From: Heterorhizobium halophytocola
GTDB lineage: Bacteria; Pseudomonadota; Alphaproteobacteria; Rhizobiales; Rhizobiaceae
Reading direction: 5' to 3'
Length of the DNA stretch: 64,000 nucleotides
NCBI RefSeq assembly: GCF_017873095.1
Contig: NZ_JAGGJU010000009.1
Location: forward strand, 1-64,000
The first letter of the stretch is position 1. Each line of letters opens with the position of its first letter. The notes beneath the pieces are model-generated. The model made no database searches. It had not been told where the DNA came from and saw nothing but the letters and a program-made list of their open reading frames with translations. The position numbers and the translations under genes were made by a program. Shown one piece after another: positions 1 to 10,488 of the stretch.

Positions 1-225
1 AACACCAGAGGAAAAATATAGAAAAAGTTACAAGCAATTGAAAATATTTTGTTTTCTCGATTTTTGCATCTCACGGGGGCGTTTTGGCCGACTGCGACGC
101 CCCTGTTGCTCCACGGATTGCTGCAGGAACATGACGGTGCAGCCCGCAGGATCACAAAGAGCCGGTTTCGGCATGCCGCGCTTGGCGCTAGTGTCCGCCC
201 GACACAGACTTCCAGAGCAGATGAC
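1..225. other. non-coding leader upstream of hrpB
   Basis: No convincing gene lies in the first 225 bases. Bases 1-65 are clearly AT-rich compared with the rest of the window and could hold the promoter or the 3' end of an upstream gene outside the window. The hrpB reading frame stays open leftwards to about base 49, but that stretch lacks helicase-family sequence, so I treat it as untranslated. Confidence 0.4.
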
Positions 226-2700
226 ATGAGCGCCAGTCTTCCCACCCTCCCCGTTTCCGCCGTTCTCGACGATCTCGAGACAGCGCTCACCGCAGGTCCA
301 AGAGCCATCCTTTGCGCCCCGCCCGGCGCCGGCAAGACGACGCTGGTGCCTTTGCGATTGCTGGATGCTCCCTGGCGCGCCGGGCGACGCATCCTGCTGC
401 TCGAGCCGCGCCGGCTTGCCGCGCGCGCCGCCGCGCGCCGCATGGCGCAGCTGATCGGCGAAAGCGTCGGTGAAACCGTGGGCTACCGGATGCGGCTCGA
501 CACAAGGATATCGGCACGCACCGCCATAGAAGTTGTGACCGAAGGCGTCTTTACCCGGATGATTCTCGATGACCCGGAGCTTGCGGACATAGCGGCCGTT
601 ATCTTCGACGAGTTTCACGAGCGCTCCCTCGACGCGGATCTCGGCCTGGCGCTGGCGCTCGACGTGCAGTCGGCCTTGCGGCCGGACTTGCGTATCCTGG
701 TGATGTCGGCGACGCTCGACACGGCACGGATCGCCGACCTGATGGACAGGCCGCCGGTGATAGAGAGCCAGGGCCGCAGTTTCCCGGTGGAGATTCGCCA
801 CCAGCCCCGCAGCGGCGGCAGCAGGATCGAGGACGCCATGATCGAGACGGTCACGCGGTGTTACCGGACCGAGCCGGGCTCGATCCTGGCCTTCCTGCCG
901 GGCCAGGCCGAAATCCGCCGCGTGGCCGCCAGTCTTGCGGAGACACTGCCGGGCGATGCGTTGATCGCGCCGCTTTACGGCAATCTCGACCAGGCAGAGC
1001 AGGACGCCGCCATCCGGCTGGCAGCGCCCGGTCGGCGCAAGATCGTGCTGGCGACCTCGATCGCCGAAACGTCGATCACCATCGACGGCGTGCGCATCGT
1101 GATCGACAGCGGCCTGCAGCGCCTGCCGGTGTTCGAGCCGGCAACCGGCATCACCAGGCTCGAGACCGTCAAGGTGTCGCGCGCCTCGGCCGACCAGCGG
1201 GCCGGGCGGGCCGGACGCACCGAGCCGGGGATCGCCATCCGCCTCTGGAACGAGGGCCAGACGGCCGCCATGCCGGCATTCACGCCGCCGGAGATCCTGG
1301 CGACCGATCTGTCCGCCTTCCTCCTGGACCTTGCCCATTGGGGCGTGCAGGATCCCGCCACCCTCTCCTTTATCGATCTGCCGCCGGCGGCTGCACTTGC
1401 CGAGGCGCGGCAGTTGCTGGCAAGGCTCGGCGCCCTTGACACCAAAGGGCTGCTGACACCCAAGGGCCGGCTGATGCGCGATCTCGGCCTGGAGCCGCGG
1501 CTGGCGGCGATGGCGATTGCCGCTGCAACGCTTGGCCAGGGCGAGCCGGCCTGCCGGCTGGCCGTGCTGCTCGGCGAACAGGGACTGGGGGGGCCGTCGA
1601 TCGATCTGGAAGACCGGCTTCGGCGCTTTTCGACCGACAGGAGCGAACGAGCGACGAAGGCCCGCCAGCTCGCCGCCCAGCTCGCCAAGCGGCTGGGCCC
1701 GCGCAACGGCGATCCCGCGGCACGCCAAGAGGTGCTGACGGCGGGACAATTGCTGATGTTTGCCTTTCCCGACCGGATCGCGGCGGCGCGCGGGGCGCGG
1801 GGGCGTTTCGTTCTGGCCAATGGGCGCGGCGGCGAACTCGACGAAACCGAACGGCTGGCAGCCGCCCGCATGCTGGTCGTTGCAGACCTCACCGGTCGCG
1901 CCGGGCGCCAGCGTATTCTTGCGGCTGCCGAGCTGGAGCGCGGCGATGTCGAGGCGCTGATGCCGGAGCTTGTCGGCCAGAAGGACGAGGTCTATTTCGA
2001 TCTGGCAAGCCGCCAGGTGCGGGCCCGCCGTGTGACCCGGCTTGGCGCCATCCTGCTCGATGAGGCGCCGCGCGGTGCACCGACCGGTGCGGCGGTGGCC
2101 GAGGGTCTTGCAGACGGGGTGAGGCAATTGGGCCTCGACGTCCTGCCCTTCGCCAAGGCCGCACGGCAATTGCGCCAGCGCATCGGCTTTTTGCATCGCA
2201 CGCTCGGTGACCCCTGGCCCGACATGTCGGAGGAGGCGCTTCTGGCGCGGCTCGACGACTGGTTCGTGCCGTTCCAGGGGTCTGCACGCAGCCTGGAGAC
2301 GATCGATCCGTCGAGCCTGCATGCGGGGCTCCTGTCGCTGGTGCCGCACGCGCTGCAGCGGGAGCTGGACGTGCTGACGCCCAGCCATTTCACTGCGCCG
2401 ACCGGACAGGCCCATCCCATCCGTTACGATGCCGAGGAGCCGGTGATCTCGGTCCGGGTGCAGGAGCTCTATGGCCTCAAGACCCATCCGACGATTGGTG
2501 GCGGGGCGCTGCCGCTGGTCCTCGAACTGACCTCGCCGGCGCATCGCCCGATCCAGACGACGCGCGATCTGCCCGGTTTCTGGGCGGGGTCGTGGAGAGA
2601 CGTGCGGGCGGACATGCGCGGGCGCTATCCCAAGCACGAATGGCCCGAGCGTCCGGCAGATGCTATGCCGACCACTCGCGCGAAACCACGCAGCAAATGA
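226..2700 (+). CDS. hrpB: ATP-dependent RNA helicase HrpB (DEAH family)
   Basis: 824-residue DEAH/DExH-box helicase, the usual HrpB length. Visible motifs are Walker A (GAGKTT, residues 34-39), DEFH at about 128, SAT at about 160 and the motif VI stretch QRAGRAGR at about 324, followed by the HrpB-type C-terminal region. The family is an NTP-dependent helicase; in E. coli it is non-essential and its physiological substrate is poorly defined, although some relatives process mRNA. The start is the ATG giving MSASLPTLP: an upstream extension of the frame is open but does not resemble the family. actS starts 10 bases after the stop, so the genes are probably co-transcribed, with no obvious functional link. 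Confidence 0.95.
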   Translation: MSASLPTLPVSAVLDDLETALTAGPRAILCAPPGAGKTTLVPLRLLDAPWRAGRRILLLEPRRLAARAAARRMAQLIGESVGETVGYRMRLDTRISARTAIEVVTEGVFTRMILDDPELADIAAVIFDEFHERSLDADLGLALALDVQSALRPDLRILVMSATLDTARIADLMDRPPVIESQGRSFPVEIRHQPRSGGSRIEDAMIETVTRCYRTEPGSILAFLPGQAEIRRVAASLAETLPGDALIAPLYGNLDQAEQDAAIRLAAPGRRKIVLATSIAETSITIDGVRIVIDSGLQRLPVFEPATGITRLETVKVSRASADQRAGRAGRTEPGIAIRLWNEGQTAAMPAFTPPEILATDLSAFLLDLAHWGVQDPATLSFIDLPPAAALAEARQLLARLGALDTKGLLTPKGRLMRDLGLEPRLAAMAIAAATLGQGEPACRLAVLLGEQGLGGPSIDLEDRLRRFSTDRSERATKARQLAAQLAKRLGPRNGDPAARQEVLTAGQLLMFAFPDRIAAARGARGRFVLANGRGGELDETERLAAARMLVVADLTGRAGRQRILAAAELERGDVEALMPELVGQKDEVYFDLASRQVRARRVTRLGAILLDEAPRGAPTGAAVAEGLADGVRQLGLDVLPFAKAARQLRQRIGFLHRTLGDPWPDMSEEALLARLDDWFVPFQGSARSLETIDPSSLHAGLLSLVPHALQRELDVLTPSHFTAPTGQAHPIRYDAEEPVISVRVQELYGLKTHPTIGGGALPLVLELTSPAHRPIQTTRDLPGFWAGSWRDVRADMRGRYPKHEWPERPADAMPTTRAKPRSK

Positions 2701-2710
2701 CGAGGCAGGC

Positions 2711-4027
2711 ATGATCAACCGGCTCAAGGCAAATTTCGACGGGCGCTTCGACGAGGCAAGCCGGCGCCTGCGGCTTGAAACCCTGGTGCGGCTGCGCTGG
2801 CTTGCGGTCGCCGGCCAGACGCTGACCGTTCTGGTCGTCGGCCTGTGGTTCCAGTTCTCGCTTCCGCTGTTTGCCTGCCTTGCCCTGATCGGAGGGCTGG
2901 CGGCGGCAAACCTGGTGCTGACACTGGCCTTTCCCTCGACCCACAGGCTGTCGCCGCTCTCCGCCTCGCTGCTGCTCGGCTTCGACCTGCTGCAGCTGGC
3001 AGCGCTGCTGTTCATCACCGGCGGGCTTGCCAATCCGTTTGCGCCGCTGCTCTGCGTCGCCGTCATCATCTCCTTCTCCTCCCAGCCGCTCAATTACTCG
3101 CTGATCCTGATGGGACTCGCCGCCATCGTCGTCAGCGCTCAGTTCTTCACGCCCTTTCCGCTGCCCTGGTATGGCGACCAGCATCTGGTCGAGCAGCCGG
3201 TGATGAGCGTGGCGACCTGGACATCGGTCATTTCCATGATGGGGTTTGCGGCATTCTATGCCTACCGCGTCTCGGAGGAGGCATCGCTTCTCTCCGATGC
3301 GCTTGCTGCGACCGAACTGGTGCTGCAGCGGGAAAAGCATCTTTCGCAGCTGGACGGGCTTGCAGCGGCCGCGGCGCACGAGCTCGGCACACCGCTTGCG
3401 ACCATCAGCGTCGTGGCCCGGGAGATGGAGCGCGAGCTTGGAAACGACGAGCGTTTCGGCGAGGACGTGCACCTGCTGCGCAGCCAGAGCGAGCGCTGCC
3501 GCGACATCCTGCGGCGGCTGACCAGCCTGCCGTCGGAAAGCGAGCAGCACATGCGCACTTTGCCCCTGTCCTCGATGATCGAGGAAGTGGTCGCGCCGCA
3601 CCGCGAATTCGGCATCACCATCGATCTGGTCGAACAACGCGGCAAAGGTCCCGAGCCTGTGCTGGAGCGCAGCCCCGGCATCCAGTTCGGCCTCGGCAAC
3701 CTCGTCGAAAACGCCGTCGACTATGCCCGCGACAAGGTGACGCTCACGGTCGGTTATACCGCGAGCCTTGTGACGATCATGCTCGAAGACGACGGCAACG
3801 GCTATTCGCAGGATATCCTGGCCCGCATCGGCGAGCCCTACATGACCAGCCGCAGCCGGGCGGAAAGCGCCGGCGGCCTCGGCCTCGGCCTGTTCATCGC
3901 CAAGACCCTGCTGGAGCGATCGGGCGCGGTCCTGCGCTTCGAGAACCGGGGGGATGGCGGCGGAGCCCGCGTCGTCATCACCTGGCCACGGACGCGAATC
4001 GAGACAATTTCGGCAGCGCGGGATTGA
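2711..4027 (+). CDS. actS: redox-sensing histidine kinase ActS (RegB/PrrB family)
   Basis: 438-residue membrane kinase with about six N-terminal hydrophobic helices (roughly residues 25-190), the phospho-accepting His223 in HELGTPLATI, and a complete ATPase domain with an N-box and GGLGLGLF. Two RegB hallmarks are visible: the quinone-site motif GGLANPF (104-110) and a redox-box cysteine, Cys263 in SERCRDIL, matching Cys265 of Rhodobacter RegB. In that family oxidation of the quinone pool or of the cysteine switches kinase activity and controls carbon, nitrogen, respiratory or acid-tolerance genes. The partner regulator actR follows 58 bases downstream. Confidence 0.93.
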   Translation: MINRLKANFDGRFDEASRRLRLETLVRLRWLAVAGQTLTVLVVGLWFQFSLPLFACLALIGGLAAANLVLTLAFPSTHRLSPLSASLLLGFDLLQLAALLFITGGLANPFAPLLCVAVIISFSSQPLNYSLILMGLAAIVVSAQFFTPFPLPWYGDQHLVEQPVMSVATWTSVISMMGFAAFYAYRVSEEASLLSDALAATELVLQREKHLSQLDGLAAAAAHELGTPLATISVVAREMERELGNDERFGEDVHLLRSQSERCRDILRRLTSLPSESEQHMRTLPLSSMIEEVVAPHREFGITIDLVEQRGKGPEPVLERSPGIQFGLGNLVENAVDYARDKVTLTVGYTASLVTIMLEDDGNGYSQDILARIGEPYMTSRSRAESAGGLGLGLFIAKTLLERSGAVLRFENRGDGGGARVVITWPRTRIETISAARD

Positions 4028-4085
4028 GGCGCCTATATATAGGGTATAACCGGCTTACAGGTTCAAGAAGCCTTCGAGGACGACC

Positions 4086-4679
4086 ATGACCGAATATACG
4101 CCTGCGGAACCCCATCTGGAAGATGCGCAACTTTCATCGACCGATTATATCGGCCCCGACGCCACCCTGCTGATCGTCGATGACGATGCCCCCTTTCTGC
4201 GCCGCCTGGCACGTGCCATGGAATCCCGCGGCTTCAGCGTGGACATCGCAGCGTCCGTCGCCGAGGGTGTCGCCAAGTCGCGCAGCACGCCGCCCAAATA
4301 TGCGGTGGTGGATCTGAGGCTCGGCGACGGCAATGGCCTCGACGTGATCGAGGCAATCCGCCAGCAGCGCGACGACACCAAGATCGTGGTGCTGACCGGC
4401 TATGGCAATATCGCAACGGCCGTGACCGCGGTGAAGCTCGGCGCGCTCGACTATCTGTCGAAACCGGCGGATGCCGACGACGTGTTCAACGCCCTGACGC
4501 AGCGCCCGGGCGAGAAGGCCGACGTACCGGAAAATCCGATGTCGGCGGACAGGGTGCGGTGGGAACATATCCAGCGGGTCTATGAAGCATGCGAACGCAA
4601 TGTTTCGGAGACCGCAAGGCGGCTCAACATGCATCGCCGCACGCTGCAGCGGATTCTCGCCAAGCGCGCGCCCAAGTAA
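4086..4679 (+). CDS. actR: response regulator ActR (RegA/PrrA family)
   Basis: 197-residue regulator with an N-terminal receiver domain (acidic pocket LIVDDDAPFLRR, phospho-accepting Asp76 in VVDLRLGDG, Lys in LSKPAD), a short linker and a C-terminal Fis-type helix-turn-helix (ERNVSETARRLNMHRRTLQR). This is the layout of RegA/ActR/PrrA, the DNA-binding partner of the upstream kinase. A TATATA stretch sits at about 4034-4040 in the 58-base gap, so actR may also have its own promoter. The gene converges on mmcB with only about 20 bases between stop codons. Confidence 0.94.
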   Translation: MTEYTPAEPHLEDAQLSSTDYIGPDATLLIVDDDAPFLRRLARAMESRGFSVDIAASVAEGVAKSRSTPPKYAVVDLRLGDGNGLDVIEAIRQQRDDTKIVVLTGYGNIATAVTAVKLGALDYLSKPADADDVFNALTQRPGEKADVPENPMSADRVRWEHIQRVYEACERNVSETARRLNMHRRTLQRILAKRAPK

Positions 4680-4700
4680 GTCGCGGTGCCTGAGGTCCGA

Positions 4701-5189
4701 TCAGACGCCGGGCCACTTTTCGCATGCGGCCAGTTCCGCCTGCATCAGGCGCTCGGCGGCCGTGCGCGAATAGGTGAGTGTTACCGCCTTTCGCGTGGCG
4801 GGCGGCAGGCGATGTTCCGGCGCCTCCCGCAACAGATGGGCACCATATCCGTCGGACAGGAACAGTCCGCATTCCTCGGGAAAGATCTCGGTCGGTACGC
4901 CGGGATGGGTGGCGAAGAAGAACCGGTCGCAGCAGAGCCGGTATTCCGGCCATTTGCGATCGACCCGGAAGTCCTCGATCGACGACTTGATCTCGATGAT
5001 CCAGATTTCTCCCTTGTCCGACAGCGAAACGAGATCGGCCCGGCGCCCTCCGGCCAGCACAAGTTCCGGAAGCACCGCATGGCGCATGTCGCGCAACAGC
5101 GCCTGCATGCCGCGGCGAATCATTAACGCCTTATCGGACTGGCGTCCGTCCACTAACGGATTGTTTGCCGAAACCTGCAAAAGAGTCAT
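4701..5189 (-). CDS. mmcB: MmcB-family DNA repair protein
   Basis: 162 residues matching the alphaproteobacterial MmcB family (formerly a DUF), which has a PD-(D/E)XK-like nuclease fold. Visible signature: RRADLVSLSDKGEIWIIEIKSS, where the Asp and the E-x-K supply the usual metal and catalytic residues. In Caulobacter mmcB is damage-inducible and protects against mitomycin C; the exact reaction is not settled. It is transcribed divergently from the L,D-transpeptidase gene across a 177-base gap. I saw no clear SOS operator there, but GAAC-N7-GTTC-type sites can be degenerate. Confidence 0.85.
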   Translation of the reverse strand: MTLLQVSANNPLVDGRQSDKALMIRRGMQALLRDMRHAVLPELVLAGGRRADLVSLSDKGEIWIIEIKSSIEDFRVDRKWPEYRLCCDRFFFATHPGVPTEIFPEECGLFLSDGYGAHLLREAPEHRLPPATRKAVTLTYSRTAAERLMQAELAACEKWPGV

Positions 5190-5366
5190 GGGCTAACCGT
5201 TTATCCCATCCTTATCTTTGTTGCAAAAAAACCATGGAATTCTAATTTGCGCCACGGTTGCGCCGATCGGTAGCCAGTCTCCTTGCCAAGCGCCCATTAA
5301 TTTAAAATAAACCATAATCGAAGATGGTCGATACCTCCATCATACCCCAGCACAGATGAGCCCCCC

Positions 5367-6029
5367 ATGCGTTTCCGCAATGCCCTGACCGCCTTCGGTC
5401 TCCTGGCTACCCTTTTCGTCGCGGGTTGCGCGACGACCGATGGTTCCAGCGAGAGCGCGAAGGTCGAGACCAAACAGATCTTCAGCGATTCCTACGGCAC
5501 GATGACGGATGCCGGGTATACGCTTCCGGCGATCCCGATCAGCAAGGTGAAGCCGCAATTCTATCGCCAGGTGGTCAACTATCCGACCAGCGAGCGGGCC
5601 GGCACCATCATCGTCAACACCCGCGAGCGTTTCCTCTATTACATCCTGCCCGGCAACAAGGCGATGCGCTACGGCATCGGCGTCGGCAAGGACGGTTTTG
5701 CCTGGTCCGGCAATGCCTATGTCGCCTGGAAGCAGCAGTGGCCGAGCTGGCATCCGCCCAAGGAAATGGCAGAGCGCAAGCCTTCGCTCACCAAATACGT
5801 CAAGGACGGCATGGACGGCGGCCTGCGCAATCCGCTCGGCGCGCGTGCCATGTACCTGTTCAACGAAAAGGGCCAGGACACGCTGTTCCGCATCCACGGC
5901 ACGCCGGAATGGAACTCGATCGGCACGGCTGCGTCGTCGGGCTGCATCCGCATGATGAACCAGGACGTCATCGACCTCTACGGTCGCGTGCATCCGGGCA
6001 GAAGCTCCAAGGTGATCGTCATCCAGTAG
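5367..6029 (+). CDS. L,D-transpeptidase (YkuD domain) lipoprotein
   Basis: 220 residues. The N-terminus is a lipoprotein signal (hydrophobic ALTAFGLLATLFV then the lipobox VAGC, Cys near residue 20), so the protein should be membrane-anchored facing the periplasm. The YkuD core ends in the active-site pattern His177-x15-Cys193 (HGTPEW ... SSGCIRM). The family makes 3-3 crosslinks in peptidoglycan or attaches proteins to it; Rhizobiales, which grow from one pole, typically carry many paralogues and their walls are rich in L,D-crosslinks. It stands alone and ends in a strong terminator. Confidence 0.92.
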   Translation: MRFRNALTAFGLLATLFVAGCATTDGSSESAKVETKQIFSDSYGTMTDAGYTLPAIPISKVKPQFYRQVVNYPTSERAGTIIVNTRERFLYYILPGNKAMRYGIGVGKDGFAWSGNAYVAWKQQWPSWHPPKEMAERKPSLTKYVKDGMDGGLRNPLGARAMYLFNEKGQDTLFRIHGTPEWNSIGTAASSGCIRMMNQDVIDLYGRVHPGRSSKVIVIQ

Positions 6030-6052
6030 GATCACGACAACAGCATCTTGTG

Positions 6053-6081
6053 AAAAAGCCGCCCTTCGAGGCGGCTTTTTT
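6053..6081. terminator. intrinsic terminator, probably bidirectional
   Basis: A 10-bp stem (AAAAGCCGCC / GGCGGCTTTT) with a 6-base loop CTTCGA, flanked by an A-run on the left and a T-run on the right. It sits between the convergent L,D-transpeptidase and malate synthase genes and can serve both. Confidence 0.9.
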
Positions 6082-6108
6082 GTTGAGCCTAGCTCAGGAG
6101 GCGCGGCG

Positions 6109-8280
6109 TCAGTCTTGGCGCGAGGCCTTCAGCTCCAGCCGGCGGCGATGCAGAACCGGCTCGGTATAGCCGTTCGGCTGCTCGCGCCCCTTCAAGACGA
6201 GATCGCAGGCGGCCTTGAAGGCGATCGAGCCATCGAAATCCGGGGCCATGGGCCGGTAGAGCGGATCGCCGGCATTCTGCTTGTCGACGACGGCCGCCAT
6301 GCGCTTCATTGTTTCTACGATCTGCTCTTCGCCGACCACGCCGTGATGCAGCCAGTTGGCCATGTGCTGCGAGGAAATGCGCAAGGTCGCGCGGTCCTCC
6401 ATCAGGCCGACATTGTTGATATCCGGCACCTTGGAGCAGCCGACGCCCTGGTCGATCCAGCGCACGACATAGCCGAGGATGCCCTGCGCGTTATTGTCGA
6501 GTTCGGCCTGGATCTCGTCCGGCGTCCAGTTCGGCCGCGTTGCCACGGGCACCGAAAGGATGTCGGAAAGCTTGGCCCGGTCGCGGCTCTTCAAGCGATC
6601 CTGGACGTCTGCGACATCGACCTTGTGATAATGCGTGGCGTGCAGGGTCGCCGCCGTTGGCGATGGCACCCATGCCGTGTTGGCCCCGGCCTTCGGATGG
6701 GCAATCTTCTGCTCCAGCATGGCCGCCATCAGGTCCGGCATGGCCCACATGCCCTTGCCGATCTGCGCATGGCCGGACAGGCCGCATTCCAGTCCGATAT
6801 CGACGTTCCAGTTCTCATAGGCCGAAATCCAGGCGGCCTGCTTCATGTCACCCTTGCGGATCATCGGACCCGCTTCCATCGAGGTGTGGATCTCGTCGCC
6901 TGTCCTGTCGAGGAAGCCGGTATTGATGAAGACGACGCGTTCGCGGGCATTTCGGATGCATTCCTTGAGGTTGACGGTGGTGCGCCGTTCCTCGTCCATG
7001 ATCCCCATCTTGATGGTGTTGGCCGCCATGCCGAGCATGGCTTCCACCCGCGAGAAAATCTCGACGGCGAAAGCGACCTCCTCCGGCCCGTGCATCTTCG
7101 GCTTGACCACATACATGGAACCGGCATGCGAATTCTGCCGCCGACCGTTCGGCCCGATATCGTGCAGCGCGATCAGCGCTGTTACGGCGGCATCCATGAT
7201 ACCTTCCGGCACCTCCGCCCCATCCTTGTCGAGGATGGCCGGATTGGTCATCAGGTGTCCGACATTGCGCACCAGCATCAGCGATCGGGCATGTACATCG
7301 AAGCTCGAGCCGTCCGGCGCCGTGAAGCGCACGTCGGGATTGAGCGCGCGGGTGATCGTACGCCCGGCCTTTTCGAGTTTTTCCGTCAGATCGCCCTTCA
7401 TCAGGCCGAGCCAGTTGGAATAGACGAGAACCTTGTCCTCGGCGTCGACTGCCGCGATCGAATCCTCGCAGTCCATGATCGTCGTGATGGCCGATTCCAG
7501 CCTGACATCGTTGATCCCGGCCGGATCCGCCTTGCCGATATCGCCGCCGGCATCGACCACCACTTCGGCCAGCAGGTTGTTATGCCGCAACAGGATGGAG
7601 GTCGGCTGCTCGGGCTGTCCGAGATAACCGGCGAAGCTGCCCGACATGGCAGGCTCGCTCGTTACGCCGCCCGCAAGGCCTACCACCAGCTTGCCGCCCG
7701 CAACCGAAAGCGACGCCACATCGGCCCATGATCCCGATGCCAGCGGTACGGCGTCGTCGAGGAAGGCACGCGCCCAGGCGATGACCTTTTCGCCGCGCTT
7801 CGGGTTGTAGCCCTTGCCTTTCTCCGCGCCGCCTTCTTCCGAGATAGCGTCCGTGCCATAGAGCGCATCATAGAGCGAGCCCCAGCGCGCATTGGCAGCG
7901 TTGAGCGCATAGCGGGCATTCATCACCGGGACGACCAGCTGCGGGCCGGCGATCTTTGCAATCTCCGCATCGACATGATCCGTCTTAACGGAGAAATCCC
8001 CCCCTTCCGGCAGCAGATAGCCGATCTCGCGCAGGAAGGCTTCATAGACGCCCATGTCGGACGGTGCGCCATTCTCGCGGTACCAGGCATCGATCTTGGC
8101 CTGCATCGCGTCGCGGGTGGCGAGCAGTGCCCTGTTTTTCGGCGCAAGGTCGTGGACCAGGCTCGCAAGTCCGGAGAAGAAGGCCTCCGCCTCCACGCCG
8201 GTCCCCGGCAATGCGTCGTCGACCAGGAAGTCGTGCAGTTTTTCGTCGATCGCAAGACCGTATTTTTCGACGCGCGCCAT
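6109..8280 (-). CDS. glcB: malate synthase G
   Basis: 723 residues, exactly the length of E. coli malate synthase G. It condenses glyoxylate with acetyl-CoA to malate in the glyoxylate shunt or during glycolate use. Long conserved blocks are visible, including [23 protein letters not shown] cut here into its recognisable parts, the metal-site region [15 protein letters not shown], and the C-terminal [22 protein letters not shown] core. The start [12 protein letters not shown] was chosen over a 40-residue upstream extension because it matches the family. No isocitrate lyase gene is adjacent. Upstream bases 8317-8331 hold a small inverted repeat (AAGCA-N5-TGCTT) that could be an operator. Confidence 0.96.
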   Translation of the reverse strand: MARVEKYGLAIDEKLHDFLVDDALPGTGVEAEAFFSGLASLVHDLAPKNRALLATRDAMQAKIDAWYRENGAPSDMGVYEAFLREIGYLLPEGGDFSVKTDHVDAEIAKIAGPQLVVPVMNARYALNAANARWGSLYDALYGTDAISEEGGAEKGKGYNPKRGEKVIAWARAFLDDAVPLASGSWADVASLSVAGGKLVVGLAGGVTSEPAMSGSFAGYLGQPEQPTSILLRHNNLLAEVVVDAGGDIGKADPAGINDVRLESAITTIMDCEDSIAAVDAEDKVLVYSNWLGLMKGDLTEKLEKAGRTITRALNPDVRFTAPDGSSFDVHARSLMLVRNVGHLMTNPAILDKDGAEVPEGIMDAAVTALIALHDIGPNGRRQNSHAGSMYVVKPKMHGPEEVAFAVEIFSRVEAMLGMAANTIKMGIMDEERRTTVNLKECIRNARERVVFINTGFLDRTGDEIHTSMEAGPMIRKGDMKQAAWISAYENWNVDIGLECGLSGHAQIGKGMWAMPDLMAAMLEQKIAHPKAGANTAWVPSPTAATLHATHYHKVDVADVQDRLKSRDRAKLSDILSVPVATRPNWTPDEIQAELDNNAQGILGYVVRWIDQGVGCSKVPDINNVGLMEDRATLRISSQHMANWLHHGVVGEEQIVETMKRMAAVVDKQNAGDPLYRPMAPDFDGSIAFKAACDLVLKGREQPNGYTEPVLHRRRLELKASRQD

Positions 8281-8389
8281 GGTCAATCTCCGTCTGGGAA
8301 TACAAAATTCGTGCGGAAGCAAACGCTGCTTGCCATTGCTTGTCAACGCGGCAGGAGTTCGAAAGATTTTCGCCGAAACGGAAATAATC

Positions 8390-10414
8390 TCAGGATGCAA
8401 AACGCGGTCGCCCGCTGGCGATCGCCGTCACCCGCGCCTCGATCAGCGTCCGCCGCCCCTCGATCTCGGCCCCGTCGATCTCGACGCCCACATCGACCAC
8501 CGGGGCAACGGCACCGCTTTCGCGCGCGCGTGCGATGGCGCCCGCTTCCGCTCGCGTCCGCGCCGTGGCGATGGCCGTTTCTTCATTGGTGCAGACGGCC
8601 GCCTCGCCCTCACCCTGGACCACATAGCGCCCCTCTTCCGGCACCGTGACGAAAACCGTGACGCTCGCACGCACCTGGCCGACCACCGCACCGATGGCAT
8701 TGGCAACATCCGCGTCATCCGGCACATGGACCTCGGCCGAGAGCAGGGCTCCGATAGCCGGGTAATAAACCGGCGCGGAAGCGCCAAGGGCGATCAGCGG
8801 CCGGTCGAGGCCGACCTGAAAGCGGGCAATGCCCCTGGTGCGGTTCAGCGCCCGATCGATGATCGGGGATGTCGCAGGGTCGATGCCGGCGACACCGTCA
8901 TCTCCGAGTGCTGCGCCCAGCAGCGTTTCAGCCGACCGCCGGACGAGCCGGTCGAAGATGCGTCCGGCAAGCGCCTCGGGGCCGTCGACAATCGGCCGGC
9001 CGGCGCCGTCTTTGACACGGGCAGCCAGGCTGAGCCCGAGCACTGCGGCGCGCCGGTCCCATTGCTGCTGGTGTCCGAGCGCCAGCATGGCGTCGGACGG
9101 CGTCAGCGCCGCGATATGCACGAGGCCGCGCGCCACCAGCCGGTCGAGCAGTGCCAGCTGCGATGTCATGGTGATCAGATCGTCGAGGGCCACGGGGCTA
9201 TCGCCGATCCCATCGAACAACTCGGCCTCTTTCGCGGTGAGACCGGCGGCGAAACGGTCGGGCAAGCCGGTTCTGACGGCAAGGCGTGCGTCATGCCGAC
9301 CGGCGCGCGGTGCCCGCAGTTGCCGTTCGAGCACCGTTGTCACCGCATCGCCATGCAGATGCGCCGCAAGTCCGAGCGGCAGGACGCGGCGCGGTCCGAG
9401 ATCGATCCTGGCGGTGAGCCCGCGTTCGTCGATCCTCACCTCCGAATCGCCCCCCAAACCAAATGTCCGCATGGCGACGGCCTCGACCATGGTCCGGTAG
9501 CCGCCGACCGTGGCGCCCTGTTCGTCCAGCCGCGGCCGGCCGCCTTCGAGAACGGCGATATCGGTCGTCGTGCCGCCAATATCCGAGACCAGGGCCTCGT
9601 CGAGTCCGGTCAGATAGCGCGCGCCCACCAGGCTTGCCGCCGGACCGGACAGGATGGTCTCGATCGGGCGAAGCCGCGCATCCTGGGCCGACATCAGCGC
9701 ACCATCTCCCCGCACCACCATCATCGGCGCGGCAATCCCTCTTGCCGTCGTGAACCGCTCGCAGGCATCGATCAGCCTGCCGATCATGGATACCAGCCGG
9801 GCGTTCAGCACCGTGGTCAGCGCCCGGCGCGGACCGCCGAGCTTCGACGACAGCTCGTGGCTGCAGGTCACGGGCAGATCGGTGGCCTCCAGCAACAGGT
9901 CACGCACCCTGCATTCATGGGCCGGATTGCGCACGGCGAAATAGCCGGCAATGGCAAAAGACGAGACCTCGTCCTTCAGCGCGGCAATCCTCTGCCGCAG
10001 AGGATCGAGGTCGAGCGGCGTTTCGCCCCCATGGACATCGTGGCCGCCGGCCAGAAACACGACAGGATCCTGACCCAGCGCATGGTCAAGCCCGTCCCGC
10101 TTCAGATCGTCGGGGCCAAAACCGATCATGACCAGCCCGACGCGGCCCCCCTGCCCCTCGACTAGGGCATTGGTGGCTAGGGTGGTGGACAGGGAGACCA
10201 TGGCAATGTCGCCAGGCGCCGTTCCGGCACTTAAAAGCACCGCATCGACGGCGCCGGCCATGCCGATGGCAAGGTCGTGCCGCGTCGTCAGCGCCTTGGC
10301 CTTGGCAATCACGCCCTGTTGTTCGGAAAAAAGCACGGCATCGGTATAGGTGCCGCCCGTATCGATACCCAGCAAAACCGGCGAGGCCACGCCATCCTCC
10401 ACGCATACGCTCAT
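8390..10414 (-). CDS. hydantoinase/oxoprolinase family protein (HyuA-like)
   Basis: 674 residues of the N-methylhydantoinase A / 5-oxoprolinase type, an actin-like ATPase fold. Two phosphate-binding signatures are visible: [14 protein letters not shown] at the N-terminus (residues ~18-31) and [16 protein letters not shown] in the middle. Family members hydrolyse cyclic amides such as hydantoins or 5-oxoproline with ATP, usually with a HyuB partner; no hyuB is seen on either side, so the substrate cannot be assigned. The ATG giving MSVCVEDG is preferred over a TTG three codons upstream. It lies 74 bases downstream of the P450 gene on the same strand. Confidence 0.82.
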   Translation of the reverse strand: MSVCVEDGVASPVLLGIDTGGTYTDAVLFSEQQGVIAKAKALTTRHDLAIGMAGAVDAVLLSAGTAPGDIAMVSLSTTLATNALVEGQGGRVGLVMIGFGPDDLKRDGLDHALGQDPVVFLAGGHDVHGGETPLDLDPLRQRIAALKDEVSSFAIAGYFAVRNPAHECRVRDLLLEATDLPVTCSHELSSKLGGPRRALTTVLNARLVSMIGRLIDACERFTTARGIAAPMMVVRGDGALMSAQDARLRPIETILSGPAASLVGARYLTGLDEALVSDIGGTTTDIAVLEGGRPRLDEQGATVGGYRTMVEAVAMRTFGLGGDSEVRIDERGLTARIDLGPRRVLPLGLAAHLHGDAVTTVLERQLRAPRAGRHDARLAVRTGLPDRFAAGLTAKEAELFDGIGDSPVALDDLITMTSQLALLDRLVARGLVHIAALTPSDAMLALGHQQQWDRRAAVLGLSLAARVKDGAGRPIVDGPEALAGRIFDRLVRRSAETLLGAALGDDGVAGIDPATSPIIDRALNRTRGIARFQVGLDRPLIALGASAPVYYPAIGALLSAEVHVPDDADVANAIGAVVGQVRASVTVFVTVPEEGRYVVQGEGEAAVCTNEETAIATARTRAEAGAIARARESGAVAPVVDVGVEIDGAEIEGRRTLIEARVTAIASGRPRFAS

Positions 10415-10488
10415 CACAGGCAACCGTTATGGCAGGAGAAAGATCTGCTCGCCAGCGCGTCCACGGCAAAAGCCGGCGTGTTCGAACC

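Noticed and set aside
38..229. 63-codon plus-strand frame before hrpB
   Set aside because: Overlaps another open frame, has no ribosome site or homology, and lies in the AT-rich leader.
28..3093. 1021-codon minus-strand frame opposite hrpB and actS
   Set aside because: Same artefact; hrpB and actS have full sets of family motifs on the plus strand.
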